Positions 11,135 through 23,900 of a DNA stretch of 64,000 nucleotides are shown here, piece by piece. The notes beneath the pieces are model-generated. The model saw nothing but the letters and a program-made list of their open reading frames with translations, ran no database searches and was not told where the DNA came from. The position numbers and the translations under genes were made by a program. The stretch comes from Laccaria trichodermophora. Taxonomy: Eukaryota; Basidiomycota; Agaricomycetes; Agaricales; Hydnangiaceae. Each line of letters starts with the position of its first letter. The first letter of the stretch is position 1. The stretch covers positions 186,001 through 250,000 of the forward strand of contig JACTVC010000044.1 of NCBI GenBank assembly GCA_018417955.1, written 5' to 3'.

Positions 11135-12590
11135 TTGGTCAACAATTTTTACATCATTTTCATTGTGGTCTATCTGTTGGTTTTTCATATTTTTCTGAGC
11201 AGGGATATTTTTATTTCTTTGAGCCAACTCCTCCTGTCTTTTTTGATCAACTGAAGCTTTCCATTTGGAACTAGACTGTAATATATCAGGTTGGATTGGC
11301 TTCTTGTCAACTTCACTTATTCCATTTGGGGATTCATCCATCCAGCCAGCTTCTTTTATTGCAATTTTTGTAGCATTCATTTGCTCTTGGTTTGCTCTTC
11401 CATATTTTCCAAGTGCTGTATATTTATTTGGAATATTCTCTTCATCATTTTCATCATACTCTGCATCCCCAAAGTGAGCACCATCATATGCATTTAATTC
11501 ATCAAGATCCAACATTGTCTCATTTGACATCCACTGGGGAAATATTCCTTCTGAATCTCCCTTTTTTTGTTGAGCAGAAAAATCATCTCTAGCATCATTA
11601 CACTCATATCTAATATTAAAGTTCAGCATATATTGCCTCTGTTGCACTGTGAATTCATAGTCATTGAAGGTTTCATCCCAAGTGTCTTCCTCAGATTTCA
11701 GATCATGACCAGTTCTCCAAGGCTTGAATAAAGCAAGCATGGTGGCACAATAATACTCTCTGTCTCCTCTGTCACATCTTGGCAGTGAGCCTCCAACAAA
11801 GTTGGGGACAACATTACTTTTTTTCTCATTAAATTGAGCTTGATGTGTTTTATAGAGAGGATGGTCTCTAAGAAATGGGTAGGTTATTCTGTTTTCACTG
11901 ATAAGTTCATCATCACTGTCATCAGCTTCAATACTAGTTGAGTTTTTATTTATATTAAGCTCATCTCCATTAGAATCAGAATCATCAACTAGTTGTGGTA
12001 GTACTTTAGTACTGACGTGCTCAATTTTTTCTATCAAGTCAAGTTCATCATCTGAATCTGTAATTTCATCATGCTCTTGGAAGCTATTGGCTACTTTGCA
12101 TCTAGCAGACATTTGAACCCATTCATATAGTGTCTTATCTTCAAATATTGTTGGTCTATAGATGTAATCATGAACTGATGAAAAGCCCACATATTCACCT
12201 TTGCCTTTTTGAAGTACAAGTTTTTCAGGTATCTCCTTTTCCAAGTCTTCCTCTGATCTGAAGGGTTTTAGAGCTTCCCTCACAAAGTTTTTCCAGTAGA
12301 ACACTACAAATTTGTGACTGGTATAATGATCAGGATTTCCCAAAAGATATAGAGCAGCCATAGGACCTCCAATCTCCATTCTAGCTGTTAAACAGTTGCT
12401 AGCCTGTGTTACAATTTTTCTTGCCTTTTCCTTTCTTTCTAAAGACCCTCCCAACATTTCAGAGTTCCTGTCATATACACTCCTAATAGCATCAAATATT
12501 GCATAAGTTTTTAACCCAGGCTTAGTCACATAATCTGAGATATATGCCACTATAGCTTTGATGGCTGTTCCAGATAGAAGGCTTGTTACA
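11135..12590 (-). pseudogene. F2: middle part of a second-family Helitron Rep-helicase
   Basis: The frame is open from 12590 to 11135. It starts at TSLLSGTAIKA and includes AYISDYVTK, which holds the paired tyrosines of the Rep domain, then LGNPDHYTSHKF, an acidic linker, GGSLPRCDRGDREYYC and YECNDARDDFSAQQKK. It aligns to the protein encoded at B 34721-38299 from its Tyr motif to just before the helicase domain, but is clearly diverged, so it is a different Helitron family. Its upstream half is F1, on the far side of B. The downstream helicase part is missing beyond D at 11134. There are no internal stops. Confidence 0.8.
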
Positions 12591-12750
12591 TTACGAGTCC
12601 TCTGAGTTTACGAAGAGACTCGTTTATTACCCTGTATCTCAAGGATTTTTTCAGCGTTCTAACGCAGAATTTAGCCTTTCTCCCACGAAAATTGATGGCT
12701 TCCCACGGTCAGGGATTTTGAAGACTTTGTCCAGGGTTTGTAGTCTTCTG
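12591..12750 (+). repeat. 5' terminal region of B
   Basis: Bases 12593-12623 form a hairpin (ACGAGTCCTCT against AGAGACTCGT, one bulge). The next 100 or so bases, with TCAGCGTTCTAACGC and CTCCCACGAAAATTGATGG, are shared with the 5' end of D (about 11000-11134, other strand). This conserved block beyond the terminal hairpin suggests a Rep recognition or promoter region. Confidence 0.75.
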
Positions 12751-12782
12751 TTAGCGTTTTTTGTAGTCAACACTACAATGTA

Positions 12783-13632
12783 TTACTGACCGTGTGAACT
12801 GTCTGGTGATGGCGCGGATTCTTGCTCAAAATGGTCATCACCGGTTAAAGGCACGTTATATAGCCGACACAAGTCATATCGTTTTGAATGGGCATCTATA
12901 TCAACATCGACAAGGACGGTGATGGTCCTCATTTCCCATGACTGATTCTTCCTTCATTATATATACTAAATGCTTTTATAATCATTTCATCTGGCACCCA
13001 TGGGATATGAACTTTGACCCACCGACCAAATACACAACAATGCAACCTGTGGGCCGATCAAGTTGACAAGGCATTTTGCGTGTTCCTATGTCAAGTGTGT
13101 TATGGGTGGTATCAGATGTGAGCATGAATGTGATATCCAAAGAACCCCAAGAAGAAGGTAAATGAATGACAGTATATTGCCAAAACCTTGCAGAAGGTTT
13201 CAGCAGTTCCTATCGTCACGTATTATTGTTTGGCAATGACATTGATCACAAATATTTATAGTTGTACATCAGATTTTTTAAATGCCTCTTGTGCCTTGAA
13301 ATGACGCATTGATCGGGAAGTGAATGTACATCATTGTTTGTGCCTTTCCTTGCTTCTTGTGCCTTCCGATGATGCACATTCACTTCCCGATCACATTGAT
13401 GGGAAGTGAATGTGCGTCATTGTTTTGGGTGGTGGGGTATATGCCATCAAAGCTTGGGGAAATTTCTCCAATTATAGATGCCACGTGTGAGCTTGATACC
13501 AATGTTATTGATGCTTGTTTATCAGCAGCATGCAAGGTTTGAAATCACGCAAATTGGCTGCAGGCTGTTTTGTTCATCAAAACATGGATCATCATATCAA
13601 CAATGCACGGCGTAAGTTATTATCGCCCTATT
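12783..13632. other. Non-genic or decayed stretch near the 5' end of B
   Basis: I see no complete gene. There is a short plus-strand frame near 12808-12909 (MARILAQNGHHRLKARYIAD), a short minus-strand frame near 12966-13170 (LPSSWGSLDITFMLTSD), and another plus frame near 13440-13540. Their composition looks coding, but they lack partners and could be remnants of captured exons. Two related palindromic repeats lie at 13290-13420. Confidence 0.35.
13368..13420. repeat. Snap-back palindrome related to the one before the TET-like gene
   Basis: GATGCACATTCACTTCCC and GGGAAGTGAATGTGCGTC flank the loop GATCACATTGAT, the same loop as at 8046-8116. A partial second copy is at about 13285-13337. The stem differs in sequence between the two sites but stays paired. 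Confidence 0.65.
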
Positions 13633-15086
13633 TCAGTCCAGATGCATCCTGCTCAACTTCTCCCTGGTGTTATGCACCTCATCCTCTTCGTATCCAATCT
13701 TCCGCTTTAGAGACTGGCTGGCTCGACGCGGTTCAGCGCCTCGGCTCATGCGACGCGCAATACTTGCATTCTGTTTCTCATAAGTGTTGTTTTGCGTAGG
13801 ATAATCTGGGGAGGCAGGCTTACTCGTAGTGGACTGCAATCTAATAGAGTGATGGCTCGAAGCACCACCAGTACCTTGTATTTTTTCTGCTTAAGCGGTA
13901 TGGCAACAAACGATACCTGCGCTTCCACAATGTCTCCTGTTCGTATCTTCATTGGGTTGATTTCATAGTATCTGCAATCTATTGGTTGAATGTATAATTG
14001 TTTTATAACTCTATTACTTACCGTATAACACTATCGGATCCTTGTTGCGCTTCATAGTATTCAACCTTGTTTTCTTGGAGGTGAACGAATTCGTTGGACA
14101 ATGCATCGGTAAGTATATTGTCGGGGTCGATTTCAGTGCCGAAGGAAATAGGAGTGTCACCGTTTATGTCACGCCGGTCAGTGAAATAGCGGTTGCCCAT
14201 ATCCAACGCTTCAAATGTTTCGTAGTAACTGGGAACCCACTCTTCCATGGTGTTGTGGGGTAGCGATCTCTCAAAAACATGCTGTATGTCATAAATGTTT
14301 TCAATCATGGCAGAAAATTTCATCGCCCCAAGTCCTGTCAAAGCTAACGATTGCTTGATATATCTTCGCTGCTTTGGCTCACTATGTTATGAGGCTTAAA
14401 CTTGTTTGGGCATCTGAGCTTAGGATATGCTTACATTTTAAACGGCCGTTTGACCGGTGGGAGGCTTGAACCACAAATGATACCCTGAATGCGCAGTACG
14501 ACTTCTTCTCAGTTGTTGTCATCGATGTTGGTCTTTGTGAGCTTCAAGCATCTTGGTCTTTCTACCTCTTCTACCGAGCAGAACTCTGACATTCCATTCT
14601 CCTGTTATTTCAGTACATCTTGAGTCATCTATAATGCTATATTATTGCTCACCGTATTGAAATATGCCAGTTGTACAACTCCTGGGCCCTTGGTTGTTCT
14701 AGCATCGATGACAGCCTCAAGTAGATTACCTGTTATATAAAATTAGCGATTCTACATGTCCAGTTTAGGAGGGTACTTGCGTGCTTCTATCTTGTTGTAA
14801 AATGAATCCATCATGGTGAACGATGCAATGCAACTTGTAAAGCGCTTCGGCTACTGAAGTTGGGGTGAGTACAATCCTCTCCGACAATTTCGGCAAACTT
14901 ACCGACAGATCTGTAGTAGTCGATGAGCTCTGACAGTGCAATGCAATAGAGGGTGCGATAGTGTCGGATTTTCTGGCTATAATATTTTCCGGCATTTTTT
15001 TGAATTTCCCTGTGGCGTTGTTTTATTTGTCGATCTTTCCTCACAGCCATCATTTGAACCCTGTTGGAACATGGAGATGCTGTCAC
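13633..15086 (-). pseudogene. Hypothetical multi-exon protein with a GDIVEAQVSF motif
   Basis: I read six or so exons on the minus strand. They begin near 15086 (MTASPCSNRVQMMAVRKDRQ, a basic stretch with many Arg/Lys and Tyr), then an exon with LLEAVIDARTTKGPGVVQLA, one with EEVVLRIQGIICGSSLPPVK, one with SLALTGLGAMKFSAMIENIYD (to 14018), and one with MKIRTGDIVEAQVSFVAIPL. The last motif recurs in unnamed Agaricomycete proteins. An in-frame TGA lies at 14509-14511 (IDDNN-stop-EEVVL), consistent with CGA to TGA. After RAITLLDC the frame shifts by one base, so it is probably broken there too. Start and first exon are uncertain because a tandem duplication covers the upstream side. The function is unknown. 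Confidence 0.5.
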
Positions 15087-15742
15087 CGTCAGAACATGAA
15101 GATGCTGCCCCAGAGTAGGTAATTAGCTTGGACCACATTATTATGGAATATAGCACTTTTACCTGATAAATTATGCAGTGTATACCTACCTTCTTCACAC
15201 TCCTCTGGTTCTATATCTGTTAGTTGAAGTTGGTTTGAAACCCTTAACTAGTCCTAGGAATGTCTAATGCAGCTGCCCTTGTGGCGTCAGTTTCCTTGAA
15301 GCAGGGTTGTCCTTCTGAATTGACATCAGGGTGTTTGGTATGTTGAATCCAAGTTGAGCATCGTTGCCCCGGTGGCGTTATTTTCCTTCTCGATCTTTCC
15401 TCACAGCTGTCATTGAACCCTGTTGGAACATGGAGACGCTGTCCCTGTCAGAACATGAAGACGCTGCCCCAGGATAGGTAATTAGCTTGGACCACATTAT
15501 TATGGAATACTGCACTTTTACCAGATAAATTATGCAGCGTACACCTACCTTCTTCACACTCCTCTGGTTCCATATCTGTTATGTAGTTGAAGTTGGTTCG
15601 AAACCCTTAACTAGTCTTAGGAACGTCTAATGCAGCTACCCTTGTGGCATCAGTTTCCTTTAAGCAGGGTTGTCCTTCTCAATTGACATCAGGGTGTTTG
15701 GTATGTTGAATCCAAGTTGAGCATTGTCGCCACGGCGGCATT
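15012..15742. repeat. Tandem duplication, two units of about 360 bp
   Basis: Both units run from TCGATCTTTCCTCACAG through GAACCCTGTTGGAACATGGA, TAATTAGCTTGGACCACATT and CCTTCTTCACACTCCTCTGG to ATCCAAGTTGAGCAT. Unit one starts near 15012 and unit two near 15371. The units differ at scattered positions, so the event is not recent. It lies over the 5' side of the minus gene at 13633-15086. Confidence 0.75.
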
Positions 15743-15897
15743 GAAAAAAAAAAAAATCCCTTGATAGATTGCTTCTGCACTAAATATTAGGAAATAGCGA
15801 GTAAAATTGTTCAGTCGGGGAAGGACAGACTGACCATTCTTTTCTGCCGTCATTCATATCAACTATCAAAGTTCACGTTCTACTTTGTTGCTTCACC

Positions 15898-17595
15898 ATG
15901 AGCCTCCATCATCAACAGTCAGGTTTGCATTCCATTTCGAATTTCTTCCATATTTTTGACGTGATGCACTTAGGACTGTACACAGAGACCAGACTGCCAG
16001 CTGTCCCTTTGAATCGACCATCCTTCAGAGGTATTGGTTGAACTTGTTGTCGTATCGGGTATTGGACTCACATAGGATTATCTCCCCAGAACTTGAATCA
16101 CAGACGTCCTCTCCAACCATCTCCTCGCCTTCTGTATCTGATCATGGTTCACCAACCGTGTTGGGTATGTCGATTTGCCCCTTCATCAACCATTAGATGT
16201 TGAATTCTTGTTATCACATAGCGTCCATGCCCTTGTTCCGAGATGGGCCTGCCCTTCGTACACTTTTCAGCAATGCAGTCGCGAGAGGCCGAGAGTCGCA
16301 TTCTTCATCTGAAGCAATGATAACGGATCCAAAGTTGGGTCTCTGGCAAATCACATCTGAGAAACTCCTAGAGATCGGTCAGATGGACCCCGAGCGCTTC
16401 CATGAAATCCAGTCTCATGTCCGTGAGTTGGCAGATGTTTATCGTTTGAAAACTAGTATGTCGCACTTGTCATTGTCGCTTGTTATTGTTCTGACTGATC
16501 ATAGTTCCCCAAAATGTGTCTTATGAGTATCCCACAAACATTCTTCTTCATCTGCCACAAGATATCCAGAAGATTATTTATGACAACTTGGCCCTTCCGG
16601 CATTGCTCTGGTTGTCGAAGTGCTGCCGTTATTTCTGTCATGCAGTCAATGCATATACTATGGCACGAATTGAGCGCATTCTGACCTCATTTTCCATCAA
16701 TCCACACAAGCTTCTGGAAGGCATGGAAGTTTCAGGTGCATTCATTGGAGGGTCTGTCGCCCTTCTTGCCGTGCTTGCCAATGTCGATGGTTTTGCTCCA
16801 TATGATCTCAACCTTTATGTACCTGAAGCTCATGCAGATACCTTCACCCGGCGTATTTTATCAGGTTTCAAATCTGTTGGTGGTCACTCGCCAGTCTACC
16901 ATCTGAATTCCGCTATCGCTCACGTTGAATGGTACACCTCCAATTTCCATCCCCTCATTCGTGTCAACGTCATCGCAACCAAGTCCGCATCCCCCTTGGA
17001 GGCTCTATTCCATTCTGGCACATCCATTACTATGAACGCTATAACTGGCTGAGGAATTTTCACAGCATACGCTGATCTGACACCCAGGAGAATCAGCTTG
17101 CTACCATCTGGTTTATCCCTACCCACCGCCAAAATCTATAATGCTGTTAGAAGCAGATCAGTTTTGCCTCACAGTGAGGCATATACCATCCTCGCTAACT
17201 TCGGTATTTCGGTACCAGTTCCAGCATTGCCTCGGGAGTTGTTGGAGCTTCTTGTCAAAAAGTATAAGGCGAGAGTCGGTGTTACCTTTGTTCGGGAGTT
17301 AACATCCATCAAGGACCACATCTGTGGCGAGGATTGGTCTTGCAGCTTTACCCTGCGAACTTCTGCTGATCCCGGATGCGCCTTCTTTCTGTTCAGACCA
17401 TTTTCGCCCCTTCCTACTTTGTCGCCAACCATGACCGTCACTCCCGTCATGCCTGAAGTGGCAGAAAATCCAATCCGCTGGAGTGTCGTTACCCCAATGC
17501 TCATTTCATGGTGTCTTGGTGGTTGTAAATGTGCTGGTAATGGCATTAGGCTCCCGAGGGTGGTGTCCAGCATTCCCACCAATTACGTATCATAG
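15898..17595 (+). pseudogene. F-box-like hypothetical protein with one in-frame TGA
   Basis: The first ATG is at 15898, with several small 5' exons (introns ending CACTTAG, CACATAG, CATTAG). Two longer exons follow: PLFRDGPALRTLF...REL, then from about 16506 IPQNVSYEYPTNILLHLPQDI. The segment LPQDIQKIIYDNLALPALLW resembles an F-box, followed by SGAFIGGSVALLAVL and DLNLYVPEAHADTF, a pattern seen in unnamed Agaricomycete F-box families. A TGA at 17050-17052 interrupts (NAITG-stop-GIFTAY), after which the same frame is open to 17595. CGA to TGA would explain it. A partner of SCF ubiquitin ligase is an inference only. Confidence 0.5.
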
Positions 17596-18001
17596 ATGGC
17601 ATGCTCTTCTTTGTTTATAAATATTTTAATTGAATGGGCTTGTGCAAAGTTAACAAAGTTGTGTTCATAAGTAATGCTGTGAGCGCTATCATCGCAGGCA
17701 CTTGTGGGGTACAAATGGGGTGCAATTCATCTGCTACCCTTGTTTTTTTTACACCCCTTCTGATGTCTGAAACCGTTTTAGGCTCGATCAACTGCAGATT
17801 CTACGCTTCCCTCGGGAATTCTCTCATTGCAGGGTCTAACACCTCTAGCATTTTCAACGAAATACAGGGTTTCCAGGTCCAACCTCCTTGATTCCCCTCT
17901 CCGTTTCAGTTCTATCATTTTTGTGTAAATTAAATTTTGTGTCCTATAAAAAAAGGATTGTTTCCCACTTCTGCTTTTCAATCTTCGCTTCGACAAAGAT
18001 C
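17596..18001 (+). promoter_or_regulatory. Intergenic region with a TATA-like box before the AT-hook gene
   Basis: CCTATAAAAAAAGG at about 17942-17955 lies some 50 bases before the ATG at 18002, a fitting place for a core promoter. Upstream I see no gene; the short frame at 17634-17891 has no coding character. Confidence 0.4.
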
Positions 18002-20578
18002 ATGGTTTCCACTCGTCGCAAGAAGGCTGCAATTTCTGCTGAGTTTATCGAAGACTTGGATGAGTCCGACGGGAACGAGACTTATCAGGAGGAAGAGTAC
18101 GTTTCTTCACACTTTTCTTGTTTGCAGTCACTTACCCACTGAACTCTATTCAAGTTCATCGGATGAGTGTGGTGGAGAGGATGATGACGAGGAGGAGGAG
18201 GAGGAGGCAGAGTCAGTCGCTCTTTTCTTCCAACATTTGCCTTATCTAACTTCGCTTTCTGTTTAGAATGAGTGAGCCGGAGATTGTAGAGGTGCCAACA
18301 ACCCCACGTAAACGTGGGAGACCTCACAAGGCCCCTGCCGCTATGCCTACCCCCGCAAAGTTTGTTATTTGCATCTATATTATCAAAAATCTAACTGTTG
18401 TGCGCAGAGGGAAAAAGCGACCGATTGACGAGGTCGCGGCTTCTGATTCGGATGGACCTTTCATCGCAAGGTATGTTAGTATGACATTATCTCCTTATAT
18501 TTATGGCTCACCTCAAAATCTCCAGTCCCATTCACGACAGTCCAAAGAAGCCCCGTGTAGCTCCCTCCGCGACTAAGAAGCCTCCCACCACGCCATTGAA
18601 AGCAACCCCAGCGAAGGCGGCAACTAAGGCAGCTTCTCCCACTAAGCTCAAGACCACTCCAGCGGTGAATAACAAGTCAACCTCTCCCAGCAAGGCGGCT
18701 TCAGCTAAGAAGAGTAAAGTGTATGTCAACCTTTGCCCGCTCAATCTCCTATATAGAATTGTTGATTGTATCATTACTCTAGCGCTGCCATCAACGAAGA
18801 TGATGACGAACTAGAACAGGAATCCGTGGACAGCGACGATCCAAGGTATTTTCGTATATTCATTCCAAGGCTATCTTATGGAAACATATGTTATGGGGTT
18901 TAGTGAACTTGGAAACGAATCACCAACGCCCACAGGAAAAAAGTATGTCACCTTTCCTTTTTTCTTTAATTTGAACGCCAATTAAACGCTTCACTTTAGA
19001 AATAAGACCCGGCAACTTGTCTTTGATTCCTCAGTGTACGCTTGACTTATTTCATGAAGTAGAAGGTGATTGTCTCCAATTTTGTTCCAGGTTGAAGGCG
19101 AAAGGGAGCGTCCAAGCATACAAGAAGAAGAAAGGTGCTCAAGATGTTTTCCATAATGATGCCACAATGTCTGACAATGAGATCACGTTCGTGCTCTGTT
19201 TGAGTTTATTCTCTCTCATCCATGTTGACCCAATATCAGTGAAAAAAAGGTTGTTTTTTTAGAAGATGTTGACCGCGATCCGCCTGCTAGGCAATTATTT
19301 CAACTTCTTTTACTTGAATTTACTCTGATTCTCAACCCTAGTTATCCCAAGCTGTCGAAGTGTCATGTATCTGCTCCAGATCTTGTTGACCCTCTTCTTG
19401 AAAGTTCCTACAAGAAGCTGACCAAGTTGCCTGGGCAAGTCAATTGGCATTGACGTGTCGTCATACATCTTACTTTGAATCTAGCGGCCTGAAGTTTATC
19501 TCCTGGAAAGGAGATGCCGACAAAGAAGATGAGGATGGAAATGGGATGATACTCTTCTCAAGTATTAAAACCGTCCATCCCGGCATTGATTTGAAGTATA
19601 TCCTCTTTTCTTTTTTCATAAACGGTATACTTATACTTAGTTTTGCAGGTATGTCAAAGGGCTGGTGACCTTTGAGAAAGACTATAGTCTGAACATTATC
19701 AAGCTTTCTCGTATCGATCCATCGCTTCTTGTCAGTAAGAAGACACCTGGTCAAACAAAAGGGGGGCCTATGGTGTTTATACGAGATCGCAAGACCCCTG
19801 CCTTGTGCGTAACGCTTGGAATCATTGCCGATGACCAGACAGCTTCACCTCGTCAACGTTACGGTGGAGATAAAGAGGTCAAGTTCATTACTGCAAAGCT
19901 TCTCGCATATGAGTATGAGAGAATGGTCGCCGTCCTTTGCATGATTCATGGAAAAGAGTCTGTTAGGGTACAGCTTGCCGATAGCACCCTAACCTTTTCC
20001 ACATGTTCTGCAGGTAAGTATTTCTTGACTTTCTTGTATGTGTTACTTCTTATCATTTCTACCAGAGGTGAACTCCGGTTCTTCTCCTGTCAAAGGATTT
20101 GCAACTGTTCGCAGCCGTGCAACTATGACCAACAATACTCCAGATCGTAAGTACCGCTACTCATCGTTAGGCCCGCGTGACCCGGGTAAGAAAATCGCTC
20201 CAATCTTTTAGTTTCCGCCGATAACTGATGGCTTATAGTCCCCATTTTGGATGCTCAAACCAAACACATAAAAATGCCCTCTGGCCTGGGTTCGGTTGAA
20301 AAAGACCTCCCATTGTTTGGTCGTCAAGTCCCCACTGGTTCCATCGCACTCATTGGATATACGGTTGGGTCCTATAACTCTAAGGCAAATCCTAAAGACA
20401 TATCTCTATCCATGAACGTGCTATGGGTTGCCGTACTGGCAGCTAGCGAAGACACTTTGCAAGTCTCACATCATCTTTCTGTTATATTCGTCCTCATCAT
20501 TGCATTTCAGGTAGCCCTACACTTCTCAGTCTCTTTTATGATGATCCGGTCTTTAGGATGATGGAAGCCATGGAGTAA
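18002..20578 (+). CDS. AT-hook hypothetical nuclear protein, multi-exon, apparently intact
   Basis: Starts MVSTRRKKAAISAEF at 18002 and ends MMEAME at 20578. A dozen or so short exons splice in frame with regular GT/GC..AG introns. Exon 3 has TPRKRGRPHKAPA, a good AT-hook (minor-groove DNA binding). Acidic runs and a Lys/Pro/Ala/Thr-rich stretch (KATPAKAATKAASPTK) follow, then a globular-looking half with VDPLLESSYKKLTKLPG, FISWKGDADKED, YVKGLVTFEKDY and LPLFGRQVPTGSIALIGYTV. No in-frame stop was found, unlike every other large gene of B except the hypothetical one at 28978. The architecture suggests a chromatin or DNA-binding protein, perhaps one that helps the element; that role is inference. 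Exon limits near 19030-19280 are the least certain. Confidence 0.55.
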
Positions 20579-20961
20579 TTTTGGTTTTTTTGACTTATGC
20601 GATATTCAACTATGGCCAGTTTACGTCCCCCCTCCCATATACAACTTTATCGCACGCTCTGGTACTCAACTACCATACATATTCCTTACCTTCTCTTATG
20701 TTCTGCCAACAATTGACTCAATAAATGGTCGCTGTTCAATTGTATTCAACATCGCTCTCCTTGTTTGCCAAAACTTGGCAGAGTTGAAGCTTATGTCCAT
20801 TCCATCGGCTCAGCCTAGTGAGTTAACAAATCATTATCTTCCCCAAGTCAGACGCTGTGATGAACTTTGTTTGATTTGTTAACCGCTCAACACTTGCTTG
20901 AAAAACAGGTGTTGGACTAGTTGTTTTTGTTATATACATAGAAGTAAAACTGTTTGATAAT
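20579..20961. other. Intergenic region between convergent genes
   Basis: This lies between the 3' ends of the AT-hook gene and the minus-strand gene ending at 20962. It is pyrimidine-rich, with no convincing frame. Confidence 0.4.
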
Positions 20962-23900
20962 CTATATTCCATTTTGTCTATGCTGCCGTGGTAAAATGCG
21001 GCCGCGTTTGCACAAACCATGCTCAAGCGATATTACATTGAATCCAATCAGGGACTTTTCTTCGTCATCCAGCTCTTCTGCCAGATATTGATTCAACTCC
21101 TGGAATGAATGGCATGTTACTTCTAGAGTCACGATTTTTCCTTGCAAACCAAGTTCAACAAGACCATTTCTGGCACCTTTGTTAAGCTCGTGAACCAGTT
21201 CACCCCAGATTGATGGTGTTGGCATAGGGAAAAATTGACATTTTGCTTCTATAAAGTCTCCAAGGACCAGAAGTGCACACAGTAGACCTATATTGGGAAA
21301 TCGCTTTTTTCCCATCCGATTGTTTCCAACCAACCAATCAAACATCTCCTTTGCATTATGGTTGGCCTTGATGAATGTTTCCCAGCCCTGTGATTCCTCC
21401 CAATAAGTTTTAGCCACTTCAGTTGACTGGGCAGCTTGACTGGGACCATATGCTGACTTGTTTACAAAGTATCATTCCTTGGTGGCTGGTTTTGATAAGT
21501 CTGATCCTTTTGCCTTTTTTTTGCTTGTTTGGTAGAATGCATGCCATTCATCAAGGGAGTTAAACCATACAAGATCATCTTTTGCAAATGGCGATACATA
21601 AAATACCCCTCTAAACATCAATGCATTGAAGAGACCAACCCTTGTGCCAAGACGATCGGTGTTCCCATATATCACCTGAGAAGCTTTGATGGCAGTGGGG
21701 GCTTTCTGTCTGAAGGGTAGTAGACGATTGGGGGACCTTGCAACTCGGCGTAATATTGGATCAGGAGAATTCACATGAATGGAAAATCCATCTCTGACAA
21801 GTGGAATGAGATGCTGTAGATAGTCTAGGTAAACCTTCATTTGTTTGATCCGAATTTCAGATGGAGATGTCGTCAGTGGGCTCATTACTGCATTGGTTGT
21901 AACGTGTAGGACATCTCCCATTTGATTGTGTATCTGTATATTTGTGGTCAGTCACATCTATTTATGATCATATTCTTTACTCACTTGTGGTTGAGTCGGT
22001 GGTGTTCTTTTATTCTTCTCTTCATTACCAAAGAAATCTTTCATCTGAGTGGTCAAGCCCTCTAATGCTTTATACTCGTCTGAGTGTGGGTCGACAAATG
22101 GATGAATGTAATAACGTTCTTTGAATTGTTTGAGGGGATCGCCTGAAATATGTCGCCCTTCGGTTTTGTTGAGAATAACATTGAATGGGTCACGATATGC
22201 AGACCACACAATATCCAGAAGAAGAACCGATATTTGAGTACGTGAGACTATTGTCTCCAAGAATTCACATTGAATCTGCGCTCTTTTGTCGTTGGGGTAA
22301 TTGAGCCATGCTCTAATGACATCATATGCAATATCTTGGGTCCTCTCCGCAACTACCGTGGAGTTGTAGCTGAATCTAGGCTTTTTGAATTTTGTAGAAC
22401 GTTCCAGGAGTCCAGATATGAATTCGGAGGATTTCAAAGTAATCTGTGTTCCTGCACAATCTTTGGCGTTCAGCAGGTTCTCAATTTTCAGCATCAGTTT
22501 GTTGATCCAAGTGTCCTTTACTTGTCCTGACTGTGCACTATCAATCGCCTTCTTAACCCATTGGTGCAAGCTTAAAACTGTCCACATAGCAAGAGCACGG
22601 GAAATACGTATTTCGAGATGATGGCCATCAATTATTTCAACAACTTGGTTGACATTGCGCCACATTTGAGGTATTGAAATCACCGCTTCGATAGAGTGTG
22701 GGTGTTTGAGAATCATCATTAAATTCTCATCAAGTGCCATGGTCGATTTGCCATAATCAATTGCGCGCGATGGCTTGTCATATTTAGGTTTTCCAAACTG
22801 AAAATCTCGAAACGCCTTTGATATCTCTGACATATTAAGATGCCCAAATAAATCGCCGAGGTGATCATCTGTACAGGTATGTCATTAGCCAGAATTCTGA
22901 TGTGTCCCCACTTTATTCAAATAACTCACAGTACAAGAAGTCATTGTCTTCCTTATCTTCATAGTCATCAGAGTCTGAGTTTATTGCAGCCAAACAATCC
23001 TCCTCGTCTTCATCCAATGGAGTTGGTACATAATCTTTGTCAAACAAATCATTTTCATCATCACTGTTGATAGATCCATCATTGGATTCCTCAGCCAGCA
23101 GCGAAGGTTCTCTTTGATCAAATCTATTTGCTCGAGTTCTTCCAACTTTGCGCATAGCTTCTCCATCATCATCATCTTCATACATGGCATCTCCATTATC
23201 ACCGTACAAACAAGATGAAAGATTGTCGATAGCTCCATCCTCACATTCCTCGATTGGTGATAAAGATGTGCCTTGCTCAAATTCATAAGCCTGGCTTGTT
23301 CCTTCTTCATCATCATCTGATGAATGAGGAGAATGGAAGTCTGATGCTTGACTTTCTTCATCTTCATCTCCACCTTCTGAAGATGATCGTGATTGACCTC
23401 TCTTTTTGTATTTCGCAAAGTCATAGTCATCCAAAGAATCATCAGAGTCAAATGGATTCTGATGATTATGTAGGTCTTTCCAATGCGTTACGACTGGCTC
23501 CTCATCATTATAAAGGACATCGACCATATCTGCCTCATCATTTACATGGTCAACATTCATTTGACATGTTTCTTCTGTATCTTCATCACTGCATTCCATG
23601 GCACTGGAAGCTGGCATTTCATTCGATGATCCAGATACTTTAAATCATAAATTATTATATATTTATTATTTATCATTTTAATTGCATACCATGATTGTGG
23701 GTTTGTTGTTCCCTGAGAATATCTCCCATTGCATTATTGTACTTGAAAGTATCAAGCCAGGGTGGTTTTACAATAACAACTTCCATCAAATTGGGTCTAG
23801 CGGTTGGTTGCCTTGCATGTACGATGGATTGAGAATTATGGTCGTTAGATTTTGAACCTAGATACTGAGGTCATAATCATTCTTTGGTGTTTGATTAAAG

